A stretch of 64,000 nt of DNA, taken from Pseudarthrobacter chlorophenolicus A6 (GTDB lineage Bacteria; Actinomycetota; Actinomycetes; Actinomycetales; Micrococcaceae). Shown here piece after piece: positions 1 through 9,254 of this stretch. The position numbers and the translations under genes are program-made. The notes below the pieces were generated by a model. That model was not told the origin of the DNA and searched no databases. It was given only the letters and a program-made list of their open reading frames with translations. The stretch is taken from NCBI RefSeq assembly GCF_000022025.1, contig NC_011886.1, positions 2,428,980 to 2,492,979 on the forward strand. Reading direction: 5' to 3'. Each line of letters opens with the position of its first letter. Positions within the stretch are counted from its first letter, which is position 1.

Positions 1-47
1 GTGACAACTTCCACTCTAGGTCACATTGGCTCCCAAGGGTGGAAGGA

Positions 48-89
48 AAAGGCCGGCGGGGCCAAAATGAACTGGCCCCGCCGGCCTTT
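48..89 (-). terminator. Intrinsic terminator after clpP2
   Basis: A perfect 17-bp inverted repeat (48-64 with 73-89) with an 8-nt loop begins just past the clpP2 stop codon. Read on the minus strand it ends in a short T tract, so it should end the tig-side or clpP1-clpP2 transcript. Any clpX gene would lie beyond the left edge. Confidence 0.85.
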
Positions 90-97
90 GGGTACTG

Positions 98-757
98 CTA
101 CCTCGTAATTGCCTGAGGTTTGATCTTGCGTGAATCGAGGACCTGGTCGATCAGGCCGTAGGACTGTGCCTCTGCCGCGGTCAGGATCTTGTCGCGTTCA
201 ATGTCATTGTTGACCTGCTCGGACGTCCGGCCGGAGTGGTGGGCGAGGGTGTCCTCGAGCCAGGACCGCATGCGCATCACTTCGGCTGCCTGGATCTCCA
301 GGTCCGATGCCTGTCCGCCCTGGCCGCCGGACAGGGCGGGCTGGTGGATCAGGACGCGTGCGTTGGGCAGTGCCAGGCGCTTGCCCGGGGTACCCGCGGC
401 AAGCAGGACGGCTGCGGCGCTGGCGGCCTGGCCCAGGCACACCGTCTGGATTTCCGGGCGGATGTACTGCATGGTGTCGTAAATGGCGGTCATGGCCGTG
501 AACGAGCCGCCGGGAGAGTTGATGTACAGGGTGATGTCGCGGTCCGGGTCAGTGGACTCGAGCACCAGCAGCTGGGCCATGATGTCATCGGCCGAAGCGT
601 CGTCCACCTGCACCCCGAGGAAGATGATGCGGTCCTCGAAGAGCTTGGTGTAAGGGTCCTGGCGCTTGAAGCCGTATGGTGTGCGTTCCTCGAACTGCGG
701 CAGGACGTAGCGGCTGGACGGAAGATTACCGGCGGACCACCCGAAGTTGTAGTTCAT
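98..757 (-). CDS. clpP2: ATP-dependent Clp protease proteolytic subunit ClpP2
   Basis: Serine peptidase subunit of the cytoplasmic Clp protease, which degrades proteins unfolded by ClpX or ClpC. The 219-residue product has the ClpP fold with the catalytic triad visible: Ser113 in GQAAS, His138 in IHQP and Asp189 in ERDK, spaced as in E. coli ClpP. The N-terminus is about 15 residues longer than in ClpP1 ([16 protein letters not shown] region), typical of actinobacterial ClpP2. It starts 40 nt after the clpP1 stop, so the two are co-transcribed. In Actinobacteria the active enzyme is a hetero-tetradecamer of one ClpP1 ring and one ClpP2 ring (family knowledge). Assignment as ClpP2 rests on order and the N-terminal extension. 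Confidence 0.95.
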   Translation of the reverse strand: MNYNFGWSAGNLPSSRYVLPQFEERTPYGFKRQDPYTKLFEDRIIFLGVQVDDASADDIMAQLLVLESTDPDRDITLYINSPGGSFTAMTAIYDTMQYIRPEIQTVCLGQAASAAAVLLAAGTPGKRLALPNARVLIHQPALSGGQGGQASDLEIQAAEVMRMRSWLEDTLAHHSGRTSEQVNNDIERDKILTAAEAQSYGLIDQVLDSRKIKPQAITR

Positions 758-797
758 AGTTATTGCTCCTGATCGAAAGGGTTCTGGTAGCCGGGAA

Positions 798-1445
798 TTA
801 GTTCTCGGAGGACGACTGGCCGGAGCCGTTGGAGGTTCCGCCGCCGCCGGAGACGGAGCCTGCGTGCGCGGCGATCTTGTCGAAGAAGCCGTATTCGAGG
901 GCTTCGGCGGCCGTGAACCACTTGTCGCGGTCGTTGTCCTTGAGGATTGTCTCGACGGTCTGGCCGGTCTGGTCGGCGGTCAGCTCTGCCATGACCTTCT
1001 TCATGTGCAGGATGAGCTCAGCCTGGATCTTGATGTCCGAGGCAGTGCCGCCGATGCCGCCCGAGGGCTGGTGCATCAGGACGCGGGCGTTGGGGGTTGC
1101 GTAGCGCTTGCCCTTGGTGCCGGAGGAGAGCAGGAACTGCCCCATGGACGCGGCGAGGCCGGTAGCCACGGTGACGACGTCGTTGGGGATGAACTGCATG
1201 GTGTCGTAGATGGCCATGCCGGCCGTCACGGATCCACCGGGAGAGTTGATGTAAAGGTAGATGTCCTTTTCGGGGTTCTCGGCAGAGAGGAGCAGCAGCT
1301 GCGAGCAGATGGCGTTGGCGTTGTCGTCACGCACCTCCGACCCGAGCCAGATGATGCGCTCCTTCAGGAGTCGGTTGTAAATGTAGTTGTCCTGGGCTGC
1401 GGGATCGACGGTCGCCATCCGGGGGGCCTCTTGGTGCTGTGACAT
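798..1445 (-). CDS. clpP1: ATP-dependent Clp protease proteolytic subunit ClpP1
   Basis: First gene of the clpP1-clpP2 pair and the partner ring of ClpP2. The 215-residue product keeps Ser100 (GLAAS), His125 (LMHQP) and Asp174 (DRDK). The C-terminus carries a Gly/Ser-rich tail of about 20 residues that is probably flexible. ATG at 1443-1445 is preceded by GAGAGG at good spacing. The upstream interval of about 200 bp holds a ClgR-like box and the tig terminator, so the pair probably has its own regulated promoter and is not purely dependent on tig transcription. Confidence 0.95.
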   Translation of the reverse strand: MSQHQEAPRMATVDPAAQDNYIYNRLLKERIIWLGSEVRDDNANAICSQLLLLSAENPEKDIYLYINSPGGSVTAGMAIYDTMQFIPNDVVTVATGLAASMGQFLLSSGTKGKRYATPNARVLMHQPSGGIGGTASDIKIQAELILHMKKVMAELTADQTGQTVETILKDNDRDKWFTAAEALEYGFFDKIAAHAGSVSGGGGTSNGSGQSSSEN

Positions 1446-1540
1446 GTTTACTTACCTCTCGCTGGTGACGGTGACATCACTGAAAATCACTACTTGGACA
1501 CTAACCGGTTTCACCGACATTTTGTTCGCGCCCCTGCGGC

Positions 1541-1558
1541 TGTTCGCTGACGGCGCAC
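1541..1558. promoter_or_regulatory. ClgR-like operator upstream of clpP1P2
   Basis: The segment has CGC-N6-GCG symmetry (TTCGCTGACGGCGCAC core). As I recall it, the corynebacterial ClgR consensus is WNNWCGCYNANRGCGWWS; the segment matches at all but one position. It lies about 96 bp upstream of the clpP1 start. ClgR is an established activator of clpP1P2 in Corynebacterium and Streptomyces. Binding here is an inference. Confidence 0.5.
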
Positions 1559-1598
1559 GATGCCGGCGCCCGCCGCCCTGCCGCGGGGTTTCAACGCG

Positions 1599-1632
1599 AA
1601 CGGCCCCCGGATCAGCAGATCCGGGGGCCGTT
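1599..1632 (-). terminator. Intrinsic terminator after tig
   Basis: A perfect 15-bp stem (1599-1613 with 1618-1632) with a 4-nt loop lies 18 nt past the tig stop on the minus strand. It separates tig from the clpP1P2 promoter region. The T tract after the stem is short. Confidence 0.8.
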
Positions 1633-1650
1633 CGTCAATGCCTGTTGAGG

Positions 1651-3045
1651 CTATGCCTTGGCTTCAGCCTTCTCGTCCTCGGCAGGAACCTCAGTGGCTT
1701 CGCCCTCAGCGGTGTCAGCCTCGGTGACCTCGGCGGCCGGAGCTTCCTCCTCGCCGCCGGGGCGGACGAAATCGCTCAGGTCAACGGCGTTGCCCTCGGA
1801 GTCGGTGACCGTGGCCTGGCCCAGCACAACTGCCAGTGCCTTGCGGCGGCGGACCTCGGAAACCATCATGGGGACCTGGCCGCTCTGATCGATGATCTGG
1901 GCGAACTGGTTGGGGTCCATGCCGTACTGGCTGGCAGTGGTGACGATGTAGTCGATCAGCTCGTTCTGGCTGACGTCGACTTCTTCCTTCTCGGCAATAG
2001 CGTCGAGGATGATCTCGTTCTGGAACGCGCGGGCGGTGTTCGCGCGCACTTCCTCACGGTGTTCTTCGGTGTCGTGTTCGCCGTCGCCGTGGCCGTTGCC
2101 TTCCTTGAAGTGGGCCTCGAGCTGCTCTTCGACAACGCTGTCCGGAACGGGAACCTCAACCAGCTCAACGAGCTTGTCCAGGACCTTGTCGCGGGCTTCG
2201 ACGCCCTGCTCCACAACCTTGGACTCAGCCGCCTGCTTGGCCAGGTCTTCGCGCAGTTCGGCGAGGGTGTCGAACTCGGAAGCCAGCTGGGCGAAGTCGT
2301 CGTTGGCCTCAGGCAGCTCGCGCTCCTTGACGGCCTTGACGGCAACCTTCACCTGTGCGGCTTCGCCGGCGTGGTCGCCGCCCACCAGTGTGGTGTCGAA
2401 GATCGCGTCCTCGTCGGCGCTGAGGCCGGTGACGGCCTCGTCCATGCCTTCGAGCATGGTGCCGGCGCCTACCTGGTAGGACAGGCCTGCAGCGGAGTCA
2501 ACCTCTTCGCCGTCGATCGTGGCGGTGATGTCGATGGTGAGGAAGTCACCGTCGGCGGCCGGACGGTCCACGGACTTCAGCGTGCCGAAGCGGCCGCGGA
2601 GTTCGTCCAGGGCCTTGTCCACGTCTGCGTCGGAGGACTCGGCGGCAGCAACCTCAACCTTGATGCCAGCGTAGTCGGGCAGCTCGATCTCGGGGCGGAC
2701 GTCAACCTCGGCAGCGAACTTCAGGCCGCCGTCGGTGGCGGAGGGGTCCGGAACCTCGGTGATCTCAACCTCGGGACGGCTCAGCGGGCGGATGCCGGAT
2801 TCCTGCACGGCAGCCTGGTACCAGCCGTTGAGGCCATCGTTGATGGCGGTTTCGAGGACATAGCCGCGGCCGACGCGCTGGTCGATGAGCTTTGCGGGGA
2901 CCTTGCCCTTACGGAACCCGGGCACCTGGATCTGCGAAGCTACGGTCTTGTAAGCCGAGTCGATGCTGGGCTTCAGTTCCTCAAAGGGAACCTCAACGTT
3001 GAGCTTGACCCGCGTGGGGGTGAGGTTCTCGACAGCGCTCTTCAC
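1651..3045 (-). CDS. tig: Trigger factor, ribosome-associated chaperone
   Basis: Ribosome-bound folding chaperone with peptidyl-prolyl isomerase activity. The 464-residue product has the N-terminal ribosome-docking domain with the signature GFRKGK at residues 43-48, a central FKBP-type domain (about 150-245), the C-terminal helical chaperone arms and an acidic Glu/Ala-rich tail from about 430, which makes it longer than the 432-residue E. coli protein. The start is GTG (3043-3045), with AGGAG 10 nt upstream. It lies upstream of clpP1P2, the usual tig-clp order, but a terminator lies between them. tRNA-Pro is just upstream on the same strand. Confidence 0.97.
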   Translation of the reverse strand: MKSAVENLTPTRVKLNVEVPFEELKPSIDSAYKTVASQIQVPGFRKGKVPAKLIDQRVGRGYVLETAINDGLNGWYQAAVQESGIRPLSRPEVEITEVPDPSATDGGLKFAAEVDVRPEIELPDYAGIKVEVAAAESSDADVDKALDELRGRFGTLKSVDRPAADGDFLTIDITATIDGEEVDSAAGLSYQVGAGTMLEGMDEAVTGLSADEDAIFDTTLVGGDHAGEAAQVKVAVKAVKERELPEANDDFAQLASEFDTLAELREDLAKQAAESKVVEQGVEARDKVLDKLVELVEVPVPDSVVEEQLEAHFKEGNGHGDGEHDTEEHREEVRANTARAFQNEIILDAIAEKEEVDVSQNELIDYIVTTASQYGMDPNQFAQIIDQSGQVPMMVSEVRRRKALAVVLGQATVTDSEGNAVDLSDFVRPGGEEEAPAAEVTEADTAEGEATEVPAEDEKAEAKA

Positions 3046-3128
3046 GGTCTAAGTACTCCTGGGATTGTGGGATGGGTTTCTGCGGAACTCACATGTTCCT
3101 GCCCGATCCGAGTGGCCGGGCCGCAGAG

Positions 3129-3203
3129 TCGGGGTGACAGGATTCGAACCTGCGACTTCCTGCTCCCAAAGCAGGCGCTCTAGCCAAGCTGAGCTACACC
3201 CCG
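3129..3203 (-). tRNA. tRNA-Pro (anticodon UGG)
   Basis: The minus strand folds into a full cloverleaf with acceptor stem CGGGGTG/CACCCCG, anticodon stem CCTGC/GCAGG and loop TTTGGGA giving anticodon TGG, plus a T arm with GGTTCGAATCC. The discriminator base is A. CCA is not encoded. Confidence 0.96.
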
Positions 3204-3248
3204 TAAGTGCACAGGCAAGTCTACGGTGATACGCGTCGCGAATGCACA

Positions 3249-3281
3249 TTTGACACGTAGGCCATGGATTAGGTTTAGTTA
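3249..3281 (+). promoter_or_regulatory. Probable tRNA-Gly promoter
   Basis: A consensus -35 TTGACA (3249-3254) is followed by an AT-rich stretch TAGGTTTAGTTA (3270-3281) that can supply a -10. The tRNA-Gly gene begins at 3336. The exact -10 is ambiguous because the candidate spacers are 15 to 19 nt. Confidence 0.5.
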
Positions 3282-3335
3282 TATCCGGCTTGAACAGCCA
3301 GCCCGAAGATTCCGCGAAAAAACGGAGCTTCCTTC

Positions 3336-3409
3336 GGGGACGTAGCTTAATGGTAAAGCCTCAGTCTTCCAAACTGATTACGCGGGTTCGATTCCCGTCG
3401 TCCCCTCCA
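3336..3409 (+). tRNA. tRNA-Gly (anticodon UCC)
   Basis: Cloverleaf with acceptor GGGGACG/CGTCCCC, anticodon loop CTTCCAA (anticodon TCC) and a T arm with GGTTCGATTCC. Unlike the neighbouring tRNA-Pro, the 3' CCA is encoded (3407-3409). A terminator follows at once, so this is a single-gene transcript. Confidence 0.96.
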
Positions 3410-3412
3410 CTG

Positions 3413-3442
3413 AAAAGGACCCCTCACCCGAGGGGTCCTTTT
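3413..3442 (+). terminator. Terminator of tRNA-Gly, possibly bidirectional
   Basis: A 13-bp stem (3413-3425 with 3430-3442), including an A4 run before it and a T4 run after it, has a 4-nt loop. It lies 4 nt after the tRNA 3' end. The symmetry would also let it stop the converging nei transcript, whose stop codon is at 3486. Confidence 0.85.
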
Positions 3443-3485
3443 GTGTATGTCGGCATGTGTGTGGCGGGTTGTATGTGACGGGCAA

Positions 3486-4439
3486 TCACGAGTGTTGGCA
3501 GACCGGGCACCAGTACAGGTTCCGCCCCACCAGTTCGGCAGCAAGGACCACGGTGCCGCAGACCCGGCAGGGCAGCCCGTTCCGTTTGTAGACGTAGTGC
3601 GCGTCGGCACGGACCGGCATCGAAGCGGTTTTGGCCGGCAGCGACACGGTGCCGTCCGCGTTCCTGACCCTGCCGGTTTTTCCGTTGCGCCGGGTCCAGT
3701 ATTTTGCGGCGGTGGTGATGATCCGGCCGTCCGCCACCCCGTCGGACATGAGGTTCACGACGTCGCGCCAGAGCTTGCGCGCGGCGGCGTCACTGAGTGC
3801 CCCGCCGGGCAGGTAGGGGTCCAGCCGTTGCCGGAACAGCACCTCAGCCCGGTAGACGTTCCCCACTCCGGCGATGATCTTCTGGTCCATCAGGAGCGCG
3901 GCGATGGTGGGCTTCCGGCCGGCCAGGTTCGCGGCGAAGCGGCCCGCGTCGCCCCGGAGGTTCCTGAGCGGGTCCGGGCCCAGCCGGTCCAGGACGGCCT
4001 GTACCTCGGCTTCGGTGATCGTTTCGCACGTCGTGGCACCGCGGAGGTCGGCCCAGCCATGGCCGCTGGCCAGCCGGACCCGGACGGCACCCACGGGGGC
4101 GGGCGGCCCCGCGTAGGAGGCGTCGGCGTCGCCGCTTGCGGGCGACTCCTGCTCCCCTACCCTGCGGGGTGCTCCGATGCTGGACGACCCGGTGAACGTC
4201 CGGTCACCGCCGAAGCTCCACGCGCCGTACAGGCCAAGGTGTACGTGCAGCACCCGGGCGTTGTCGAAGTGCAGGAACAGGTGCTTGCCGTGGGCTTCGG
4301 CGGCCACCATGGTGTGGCCGTCCAGCAGGGCCGCTCCCCCGCTGAACCTGCCCTGCGGGCTGGACACAGCGAGGCGCTCTCCCGTGAAGACGTCCCCGAA
4401 CTGGCGGGCCAGCCGGCGGACGGAGTGGCCTTCAGGCAC
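3486..4439 (-). CDS. Fpg/Nei-family DNA glycosylase (endonuclease VIII-like, Nei2 type)
   Basis: Base-excision repair glycosylase/AP lyase acting on oxidised bases. After Met removal the N-terminus is PEGHSV, giving the catalytic Pro and Glu of the family. An H2TH domain occupies the second half (KIIAGVGNVYRAEVLF region), and the C-terminus has an intact zinc finger (CRVC about 17 residues before CPVC). At 317 residues it is longer than typical Nei, with a low-complexity insert around residues 80-115. The start is GTG, overlapping the rpiB TAG by one base (TAGTG), so it is translationally coupled to rpiB. Fpg and Nei subfamilies are hard to separate by eye; I favour Nei because of the PEGHS start. 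Confidence 0.87.
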   Translation of the reverse strand: MPEGHSVRRLARQFGDVFTGERLAVSSPQGRFSGGAALLDGHTMVAAEAHGKHLFLHFDNARVLHVHLGLYGAWSFGGDRTFTGSSSIGAPRRVGEQESPASGDADASYAGPPAPVGAVRVRLASGHGWADLRGATTCETITEAEVQAVLDRLGPDPLRNLRGDAGRFAANLAGRKPTIAALLMDQKIIAGVGNVYRAEVLFRQRLDPYLPGGALSDAAARKLWRDVVNLMSDGVADGRIITTAAKYWTRRNGKTGRVRNADGTVSLPAKTASMPVRADAHYVYKRNGLPCRVCGTVVLAAELVGRNLYWCPVCQHS

Positions 4440-4933
4440 TACTCGATGACCTCGCCGGTTGATTCGTAAGCCGCGATCTTGCCGATCCGGCGGACGTGGC
4501 GTTCGTCATTGCTGAACGGCTCGGCCAGGAACGCCTCGATCAGCCCGGTGGCTTCCTCCACGGAGTGCTGGCGGCCGCCGACGGCCACCACGTTGGCGTC
4601 GTTGTGCTCACGGGCCAGGGTGGCGGTGGAAAGGTTCCACGCCAGTGCTGCCCGGACGCCCTTGACCTTGTTGGCGGCGATCTGCTCGCCGTTGCCCGAG
4701 CCGCCCAGCACGATGCCCAGGGCGTGGACGCCTGCCTGCTGGTCGGCCACGACGGCGAGGGCTGCGTTGATGCAGAAGGACGGGTAGTCGTCCTGGGCGT
4801 CGTAGGCCTTGGGCCCGTGGTCCACCACGTCGTAGCCCTTGGCGGTGAGGTGGGAGACCAGATGGGCGCTGAGCTCCATCCCTGCATGGTCGGTGGCGAT
4901 GTGGACCCGCGGGAAGGAAGGGGATGAGGTCAC
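4439..4933 (-). CDS. rpiB: Ribose-5-phosphate isomerase B
   Basis: Interconverts ribose 5-phosphate and ribulose 5-phosphate in the non-oxidative pentose-phosphate pathway. The protein begins VHIATDHAGMELS and contains the GSGNGEQIAANK phosphate-binding segment and the HNDANV motif typical of RpiB. The open frame extends further upstream, but that extension is not RpiB-like and runs against the neighbouring gene, so I place the start at GTG 4931-4933, giving 164 residues, the usual RpiB length. No strong Shine-Dalgarno is visible there. It overlaps the downstream glycosylase gene by one base. Confidence 0.9.
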   Translation of the reverse strand: MTSSPSFPRVHIATDHAGMELSAHLVSHLTAKGYDVVDHGPKAYDAQDDYPSFCINAALAVVADQQAGVHALGIVLGGSGNGEQIAANKVKGVRAALAWNLSTATLAREHNDANVVAVGGRQHSVEEATGLIEAFLAEPFSNDERHVRRIGKIAAYESTGEVIE

Positions 4934-5012
4934 GTTCAGGTTCCGTTCGGTTTGGCGGCGCTGGCGGCCGGCGGCGTGGGCGCCGGCCCGGGAAACAACA
5001 CGGACAAGGATA

Positions 5013-6032
5013 CTAGGAGCCCGGGCCATGCCCGCCGGATGACGGGCCGCCTCCCTTCCGGGCCCTGGCGGCCACCCGGGTGAGGACGTCGGCAAGGCGC
5101 GCCGCGGATGCCTGGCTGCCGCCGCTGACGGCGAGGCGCCGGCCGTCGGTCTTGCTGACGACGACGGCGGGGCCGCTGCCCACGAGCATGGCGTCGGTGC
5201 CGCCGTGGTGCCGGTAGCCCCACCCGCCGTAGTCTGCTGCCTTCAAGTCTGCTGCGCTGGCGGCGGTGATGGATCCGGCCGGAACATCCATGACCGGCAG
5301 GACGCCGGCCAGGAGGACCTTCAGCCCGTACCTGTCAGCCTTCACCCGGGCGAAGAGGAAGCCCGCTCCCACCACGGCGAGGAGAACCAGGAGGCCACCG
5401 AGCCAGGGAAGCGCGATGGCGATGAGCGCGGCGGGGAAGAGTGAGGCGATGCCGATCATGACGAAGACCGAACTGCGTGCATGCACCCACAACCGGACGG
5501 TGTCCGCCGTCAGGTCGGGGTCGGCTTCCCGGATCAGGGCGCGCTGCAGCGCCCGGTCGTCGTCCACGGACCAGTGCTGGTCCGCTTTGTAGACCATGGC
5601 CAGGGTGACTCCCAGGGAAACCGCCGCTCCGCTCCCCAACGCCAGGACTGTCAGGTCGACGTGCGAGTTGCGCGCATCGGTGACGCCTGCCTGGCCCACC
5701 AGGCCGGCAGCGAGCACGGTGGTCACGAAGAGGCTCAGGAACAGCCCGACGCCCATCATGATCCGGCGCATGACGGCGGGCCTGCCCAGCGGCAGTGCCT
5801 GCGAGAGGACCAGCCAGCCCGCGGCAAGGATCAGGGCTGCTCCCCCGCCCGCATAGGCGCCGAACGGAGCGAAGGCGGCGCCGCCGTCGTCCGTCCACTG
5901 GATGGCGAGCGGCTCCGGAAGGTCACGGCGCAGCAGTGCCGCGCAGAAGACAAACGCGCCGGCCAGGACCACGGGGAAGCCGATGACGAAACGCAGCGCC
6001 TTCCGGTCCACCCTGTCCAGAATCTTTCCCAT
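5013..6032 (-). CDS. DUF1648-domain integral membrane protein
   Basis: A 339-residue membrane protein of unknown function. The N-terminal region contains a hydrophobic helix (about 14-35) followed by LPEPLAIQWTDDG, which resembles the DUF1648 motif also found at the N-terminus of SdpI-type immunity proteins. Four to five more hydrophobic segments follow (about 62-80, 90-112, 127-147, 190-230). The last 100 residues are soluble and Gly/Ala-rich. It has no Shine-Dalgarno; instead TAGCGT lies exactly 6 nt before the ATG, which fits a leaderless mRNA. It is divergent from pepN and has no evident functional link to rpiB. Confidence 0.75.
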   Translation of the reverse strand: MGKILDRVDRKALRFVIGFPVVLAGAFVFCAALLRRDLPEPLAIQWTDDGGAAFAPFGAYAGGGAALILAAGWLVLSQALPLGRPAVMRRIMMGVGLFLSLFVTTVLAAGLVGQAGVTDARNSHVDLTVLALGSGAAVSLGVTLAMVYKADQHWSVDDDRALQRALIREADPDLTADTVRLWVHARSSVFVMIGIASLFPAALIAIALPWLGGLLVLLAVVGAGFLFARVKADRYGLKVLLAGVLPVMDVPAGSITAASAADLKAADYGGWGYRHHGGTDAMLVGSGPAVVVSKTDGRRLAVSGGSQASAARLADVLTRVAARARKGGGPSSGGHGPGS

Positions 6033-6038
6033 GGATTA

Positions 6039-6044
6039 ACGCTA
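6039..6044 (-). promoter_or_regulatory. -10 hexamer TAGCGT, leaderless start of the DUF1648 gene
   Basis: On the minus strand TAGCGT is followed by 6 nt and then ATG, so transcription should start at or next to the A of the start codon. No -35 resemblance is seen. Confidence 0.5.
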
Positions 6045-6200
6045 CCCCCGCGGGCGGTCACCCCCGGAGGGGCCGGAGCGGAAAGGTGTGACGGGGACGT
6101 GACCTGCGCAACGTGGCAGGGTCCGGGCAGTGTAAGAATGATCAGAGCCGGAGCCGGCTACCGCCGGCGCCGCAGCAGCCAACGTCTTCTGGAGGTCTCC

Positions 6201-8762
6201 TTGCCAGGCATGAACCTGACGCGCGATGAAGCCCGCGCCCGCGCCGAACTGATAACCGTCGAGTCCTACGAGGTCAGCCTGGACCTGACCCGCGGCAGTG
6301 AGGTGTTCGGCAGCACCACGACAGTGAAATTCGGGGCCGTTGCCGGGGCAGAGACGTTCATCGATGCCGTAACGCACACGGTGCACAGCGTGACCCTGAA
6401 CGGTCAAAGCCTGGACCCCGCTGCTGTGGCCGACGGTGTGCGGATCCAGCTGCCGGGCCTGCAGGAACACAATGAGCTGACGGTGGTGGCGGATGCCCCG
6501 TACATGAACACCGGTGAGGGCCTGCACCGTTTCGTTGACCCCGTGGACAGCGAGGTCTACCTGTACACGCAGTTCGAAGTGCCCGATTCCCGGAGGATGT
6601 TCGCCGTCTTCGAGCAGCCGGACCTGAAGGCGACGTTCGCCTTCACTGTCACCGCCCCCTCGCACTGGGACGTCATCTCGAACTCCCCCACGCCCACACC
6701 GGCCGAAACCTCCGCCTCCGGCGACGGCGGAGCCCGCTCCGTGTGGACCTTTGCACCGACTCCACGGCTGTCCTCCTACGTGACAGCCCTGATTGCGGGC
6801 CCGTACCAGTCGGTCCGCAGCGAGGTTACAAGCTCCGACGGGCGGGTCATCCCGCTGGGAGTCTTTGCCCGCAAGTCGCTCATGCAGTACCTGGATGCGG
6901 ACAATATCTTCGAACTCACGCGCCAGGGCTTCGGCTTCTTCGAGGCACAGTTCGGCTGCCCCTACCCGTTCGAAAAGTATGACCAGCTGTTCGTGCCGGA
7001 GTTCAACGCCGGCGCCATGGAGAACGCAGGTGCCGTGACCATCCTGGAGGGCTACGTCTTCCGGAGCAAGGTGACGGGGGCGCAGATTGAACGGCGTGCC
7101 ATCACGGTGCTCCACGAGCTCGCGCACATGTGGTTCGGCGACCTGGTGACCATGCGGTGGTGGAACGATTTGTGGCTGAACGAGTCCTTCGCCGAGTACA
7201 TGTCGCACCTGGCGGCCGTGGAGGCCACGTCCTTCACAAGCGCCTGGACCACATTCGCGTCGGTGGAGAAGTCCTGGGCCTACCGCCAGGACCAGCTGCC
7301 CACCACCCACCCGATCTTCGCTGAGATCAACGACCTGCAGGACGTTGAGGTGAACTTCGACGGCATCACCTACGCCAAGGGCGCCTCGGTCCTGCGGCAG
7401 CTGGTGGCCTGGGTGGGTCCGGAGCAGTTCATGGCCGGCGTCCGGGAATACTTTGCCAAGCACTCCTGGGCCAACACCGAGCTGAGCGACCTGTTGGTGG
7501 AGCTCGAGAAAGCCAGCGGCCGCGACCTGGACAACTGGGGACGGCAGTGGCTGGAGACCGCGGGGGTGAACACGCTGGTTCCCGAACTGGACGTGGATTC
7601 CGACGGGACGTTGCGCTCCTTCGCCATCCTGCAGTCCGCCGTACCCGAGTGGCCCACCATCCGTCCGCACCGGCTGGCTGTGGGGTTCTACAACCTGAGC
7701 GCCGCCGGCAGGCTTGAGCGCGTGCACCGCGAGGAACTGGACGTCGACGGCGAACGCACCGACGTCCCTGCCCTGGCCGGACTCAAGCAGCCGGACCTCA
7801 TCCTTGTCAACGATGACGACCTTGCCTACGCCAAGGTCCGCCTCGACCCGAAGTCCCTGGCCACCGCCACAGCCCACCTGAAGGACTTCCAGGACAGCCT
7901 GCCGCGCACGCTGGTCTGGAATTCGGCGTGGGACGCGGCGCGCGACGGCGAAACTCCGGCGCGTGCCTACGTGGAGCTGGTCCTGGCCAATGTCGCCGCG
8001 GAAACAGATTCCTCAGTCATCCTGGTGCAGCTGCGCCAGCTCGCCACCACGCTGAACTTCTACGTAGCCGAGGATCACCGCGAGGCCACCACCTCCGCGG
8101 CCGCGGACCGGCTCTGGGAGCTGGCCCAGGAAGTTGCCGGCGGTTCGGACGCCCAGCTCCAGTTCGTTAAGTCCTTTGCGCTGCTGGCCGGCAGCACATC
8201 CCAGCTGGACCGGGTGGCAGGGCTCCTGGACGGATCAGCCACCCTGGATGGACTGACCGTGGACCAGGACCTGCGCTGGGAGCTGGTGGCTTCCCTGGTG
8301 GCCGGCGGCAGGCTCGGACAGGACGGGATCGACGCCGAACTGGAGCGGGACAAGACCGCCAGCGGCCAGAACGCTGCGGCCCTGGCCTCGGCGGCCATCC
8401 CGACCCCCGAGGCCAAAGCCGCCGCCTGGGAGTCAATCGTGGTCAAGGGCGATCTGTCCAATGCGTTGCAGGGTTCGGCCGTGGCCGGGTTCATGCGGGT
8501 GCTGGACCGGTCACTGCTGGAACCCTACGCGGAGAAGTACTTCGCCGCCGTCCCGGGCATCGTGGCCACCCGCACGCACGCACTGGCCCAGCAGATCGTC
8601 GTTGGCCTCTACCCGGCCCTGCTGACCAGCCAGGCCACCGTGGACCGCACGGACGCTTTCCTGGCGTCCCTCCCGCAGGAGAGCGCCGCGCTCCGCCGGA
8701 TGATGCTGGAAAACCGCGACGGCGTGGCCCGGGCCCTGCGCGCCCGTGCCGCCGACGCCTGA
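6201..8762 (+). CDS. pepN: Aminopeptidase N, M1 zinc metallopeptidase
   Basis: Cytoplasmic zinc exopeptidase that removes N-terminal residues from peptides. Counting from TTG 6201, the product has 853 residues, with the substrate-anchoring GAMEN motif at 271-275, the zinc site HELAH at 305-309 and the third ligand Glu328 in NESFAEY. The C-terminal half matches the helical ERAP1-like domain. The open frame runs back to 5481, but GGAGG at 6191-6195 fixes the start: TTG 6201 has a 5-nt spacing, while ATG 6210 has a 14-nt spacing. Homologues commonly begin PG-NLTR, which favours TTG. osmC follows 18 nt downstream and is probably in the same operon. Confidence 0.95.
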   Translation: MPGMNLTRDEARARAELITVESYEVSLDLTRGSEVFGSTTTVKFGAVAGAETFIDAVTHTVHSVTLNGQSLDPAAVADGVRIQLPGLQEHNELTVVADAPYMNTGEGLHRFVDPVDSEVYLYTQFEVPDSRRMFAVFEQPDLKATFAFTVTAPSHWDVISNSPTPTPAETSASGDGGARSVWTFAPTPRLSSYVTALIAGPYQSVRSEVTSSDGRVIPLGVFARKSLMQYLDADNIFELTRQGFGFFEAQFGCPYPFEKYDQLFVPEFNAGAMENAGAVTILEGYVFRSKVTGAQIERRAITVLHELAHMWFGDLVTMRWWNDLWLNESFAEYMSHLAAVEATSFTSAWTTFASVEKSWAYRQDQLPTTHPIFAEINDLQDVEVNFDGITYAKGASVLRQLVAWVGPEQFMAGVREYFAKHSWANTELSDLLVELEKASGRDLDNWGRQWLETAGVNTLVPELDVDSDGTLRSFAILQSAVPEWPTIRPHRLAVGFYNLSAAGRLERVHREELDVDGERTDVPALAGLKQPDLILVNDDDLAYAKVRLDPKSLATATAHLKDFQDSLPRTLVWNSAWDAARDGETPARAYVELVLANVAAETDSSVILVQLRQLATTLNFYVAEDHREATTSAAADRLWELAQEVAGGSDAQLQFVKSFALLAGSTSQLDRVAGLLDGSATLDGLTVDQDLRWELVASLVAGGRLGQDGIDAELERDKTASGQNAAALASAAIPTPEAKAAAWESIVVKGDLSNALQGSAVAGFMRVLDRSLLEPYAEKYFAAVPGIVATRTHALAQQIVVGLYPALLTSQATVDRTDAFLASLPQESAALRRMMLENRDGVARALRARAADA

Positions 8763-8780
8763 CAGGAAGGAACCGCAGCC

Positions 8781-9254
8781 ATGGGCCTGCATGAACACAA
8801 GTACGCCCTGACCGTCCAGTGGACAGGTAACCGCGGTGAGGGGACCTCGTCCTACCGCGGCTACTCCCGGGACCACGACATCGCCATTCCGGGCCTGCCG
8901 GTCCTGAAAGGCTCGGCAGACCCCACCTTCCACGGTGACCGTGAGCGGTATAACCCGGAGCAGTTGCTGCTGGCCGCTTTGGCCCAGTGCCACATGCTGT
9001 CCTATCTCCACGTAGCGGTGAAGCACGGCGTGGTGGTCACGGACTACCGGGACGACGCCACCGGGGAGCTGGTGCTGAACCGGGACGGGAGCGGGCAGTT
9101 CCAGAGCGTTACCCTGCATCCGCGGGTCACCGTGGCGGACCCGGGGCAGGCGGAACTGGCGGCGTCGCTGCATCATGAGGCCAACCAGGTCTGCTTCATT
9201 GCCCGGAGCGTGAACTTCCCGGTGGGCCACGATCCCGTCACTGTGGTGGCTTAG
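8781..9254 (+). CDS. OsmC-family peroxidase
   Basis: OsmC/Ohr-fold protein that reduces organic hydroperoxides through a Cys pair. The 157-residue sequence has the two conserved cysteines, Cys70 (LAQCHM) at the start of the central helix and Cys138 (NQVCFIARS), plus Glu60 in NPEQLL that assists the Ohr active site. A GGAAGGA ribosome site precedes the ATG. It is 18 nt after pepN, suggesting co-transcription. Its TAG stop interlocks with the TAA stop of the convergent epimerase gene within TTAG at 9251-9254. OsmC and Ohr subgroups cannot be separated confidently by eye. Confidence 0.9.
   Translation: MGLHEHKYALTVQWTGNRGEGTSSYRGYSRDHDIAIPGLPVLKGSADPTFHGDRERYNPEQLLLAALAQCHMLSYLHVAVKHGVVVTDYRDDATGELVLNRDGSGQFQSVTLHPRVTVADPGQAELAASLHHEANQVCFIARSVNFPVGHDPVTVVA

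Noticed and set aside
1387..3183. A 598-codon open frame on the plus strand covering tig
   Set aside because: It is antisense to tig, which has clear trigger-factor sequence. Long antisense frames are expected at this GC content, and the translation has no recognisable domain.
6042..7877. A 611-codon open frame antisense to pepN
   Set aside because: It lies opposite the M1 peptidase core with its GAMEN and HEXXH motifs. The product is repetitive His/Gly/Val-rich shadow sequence.
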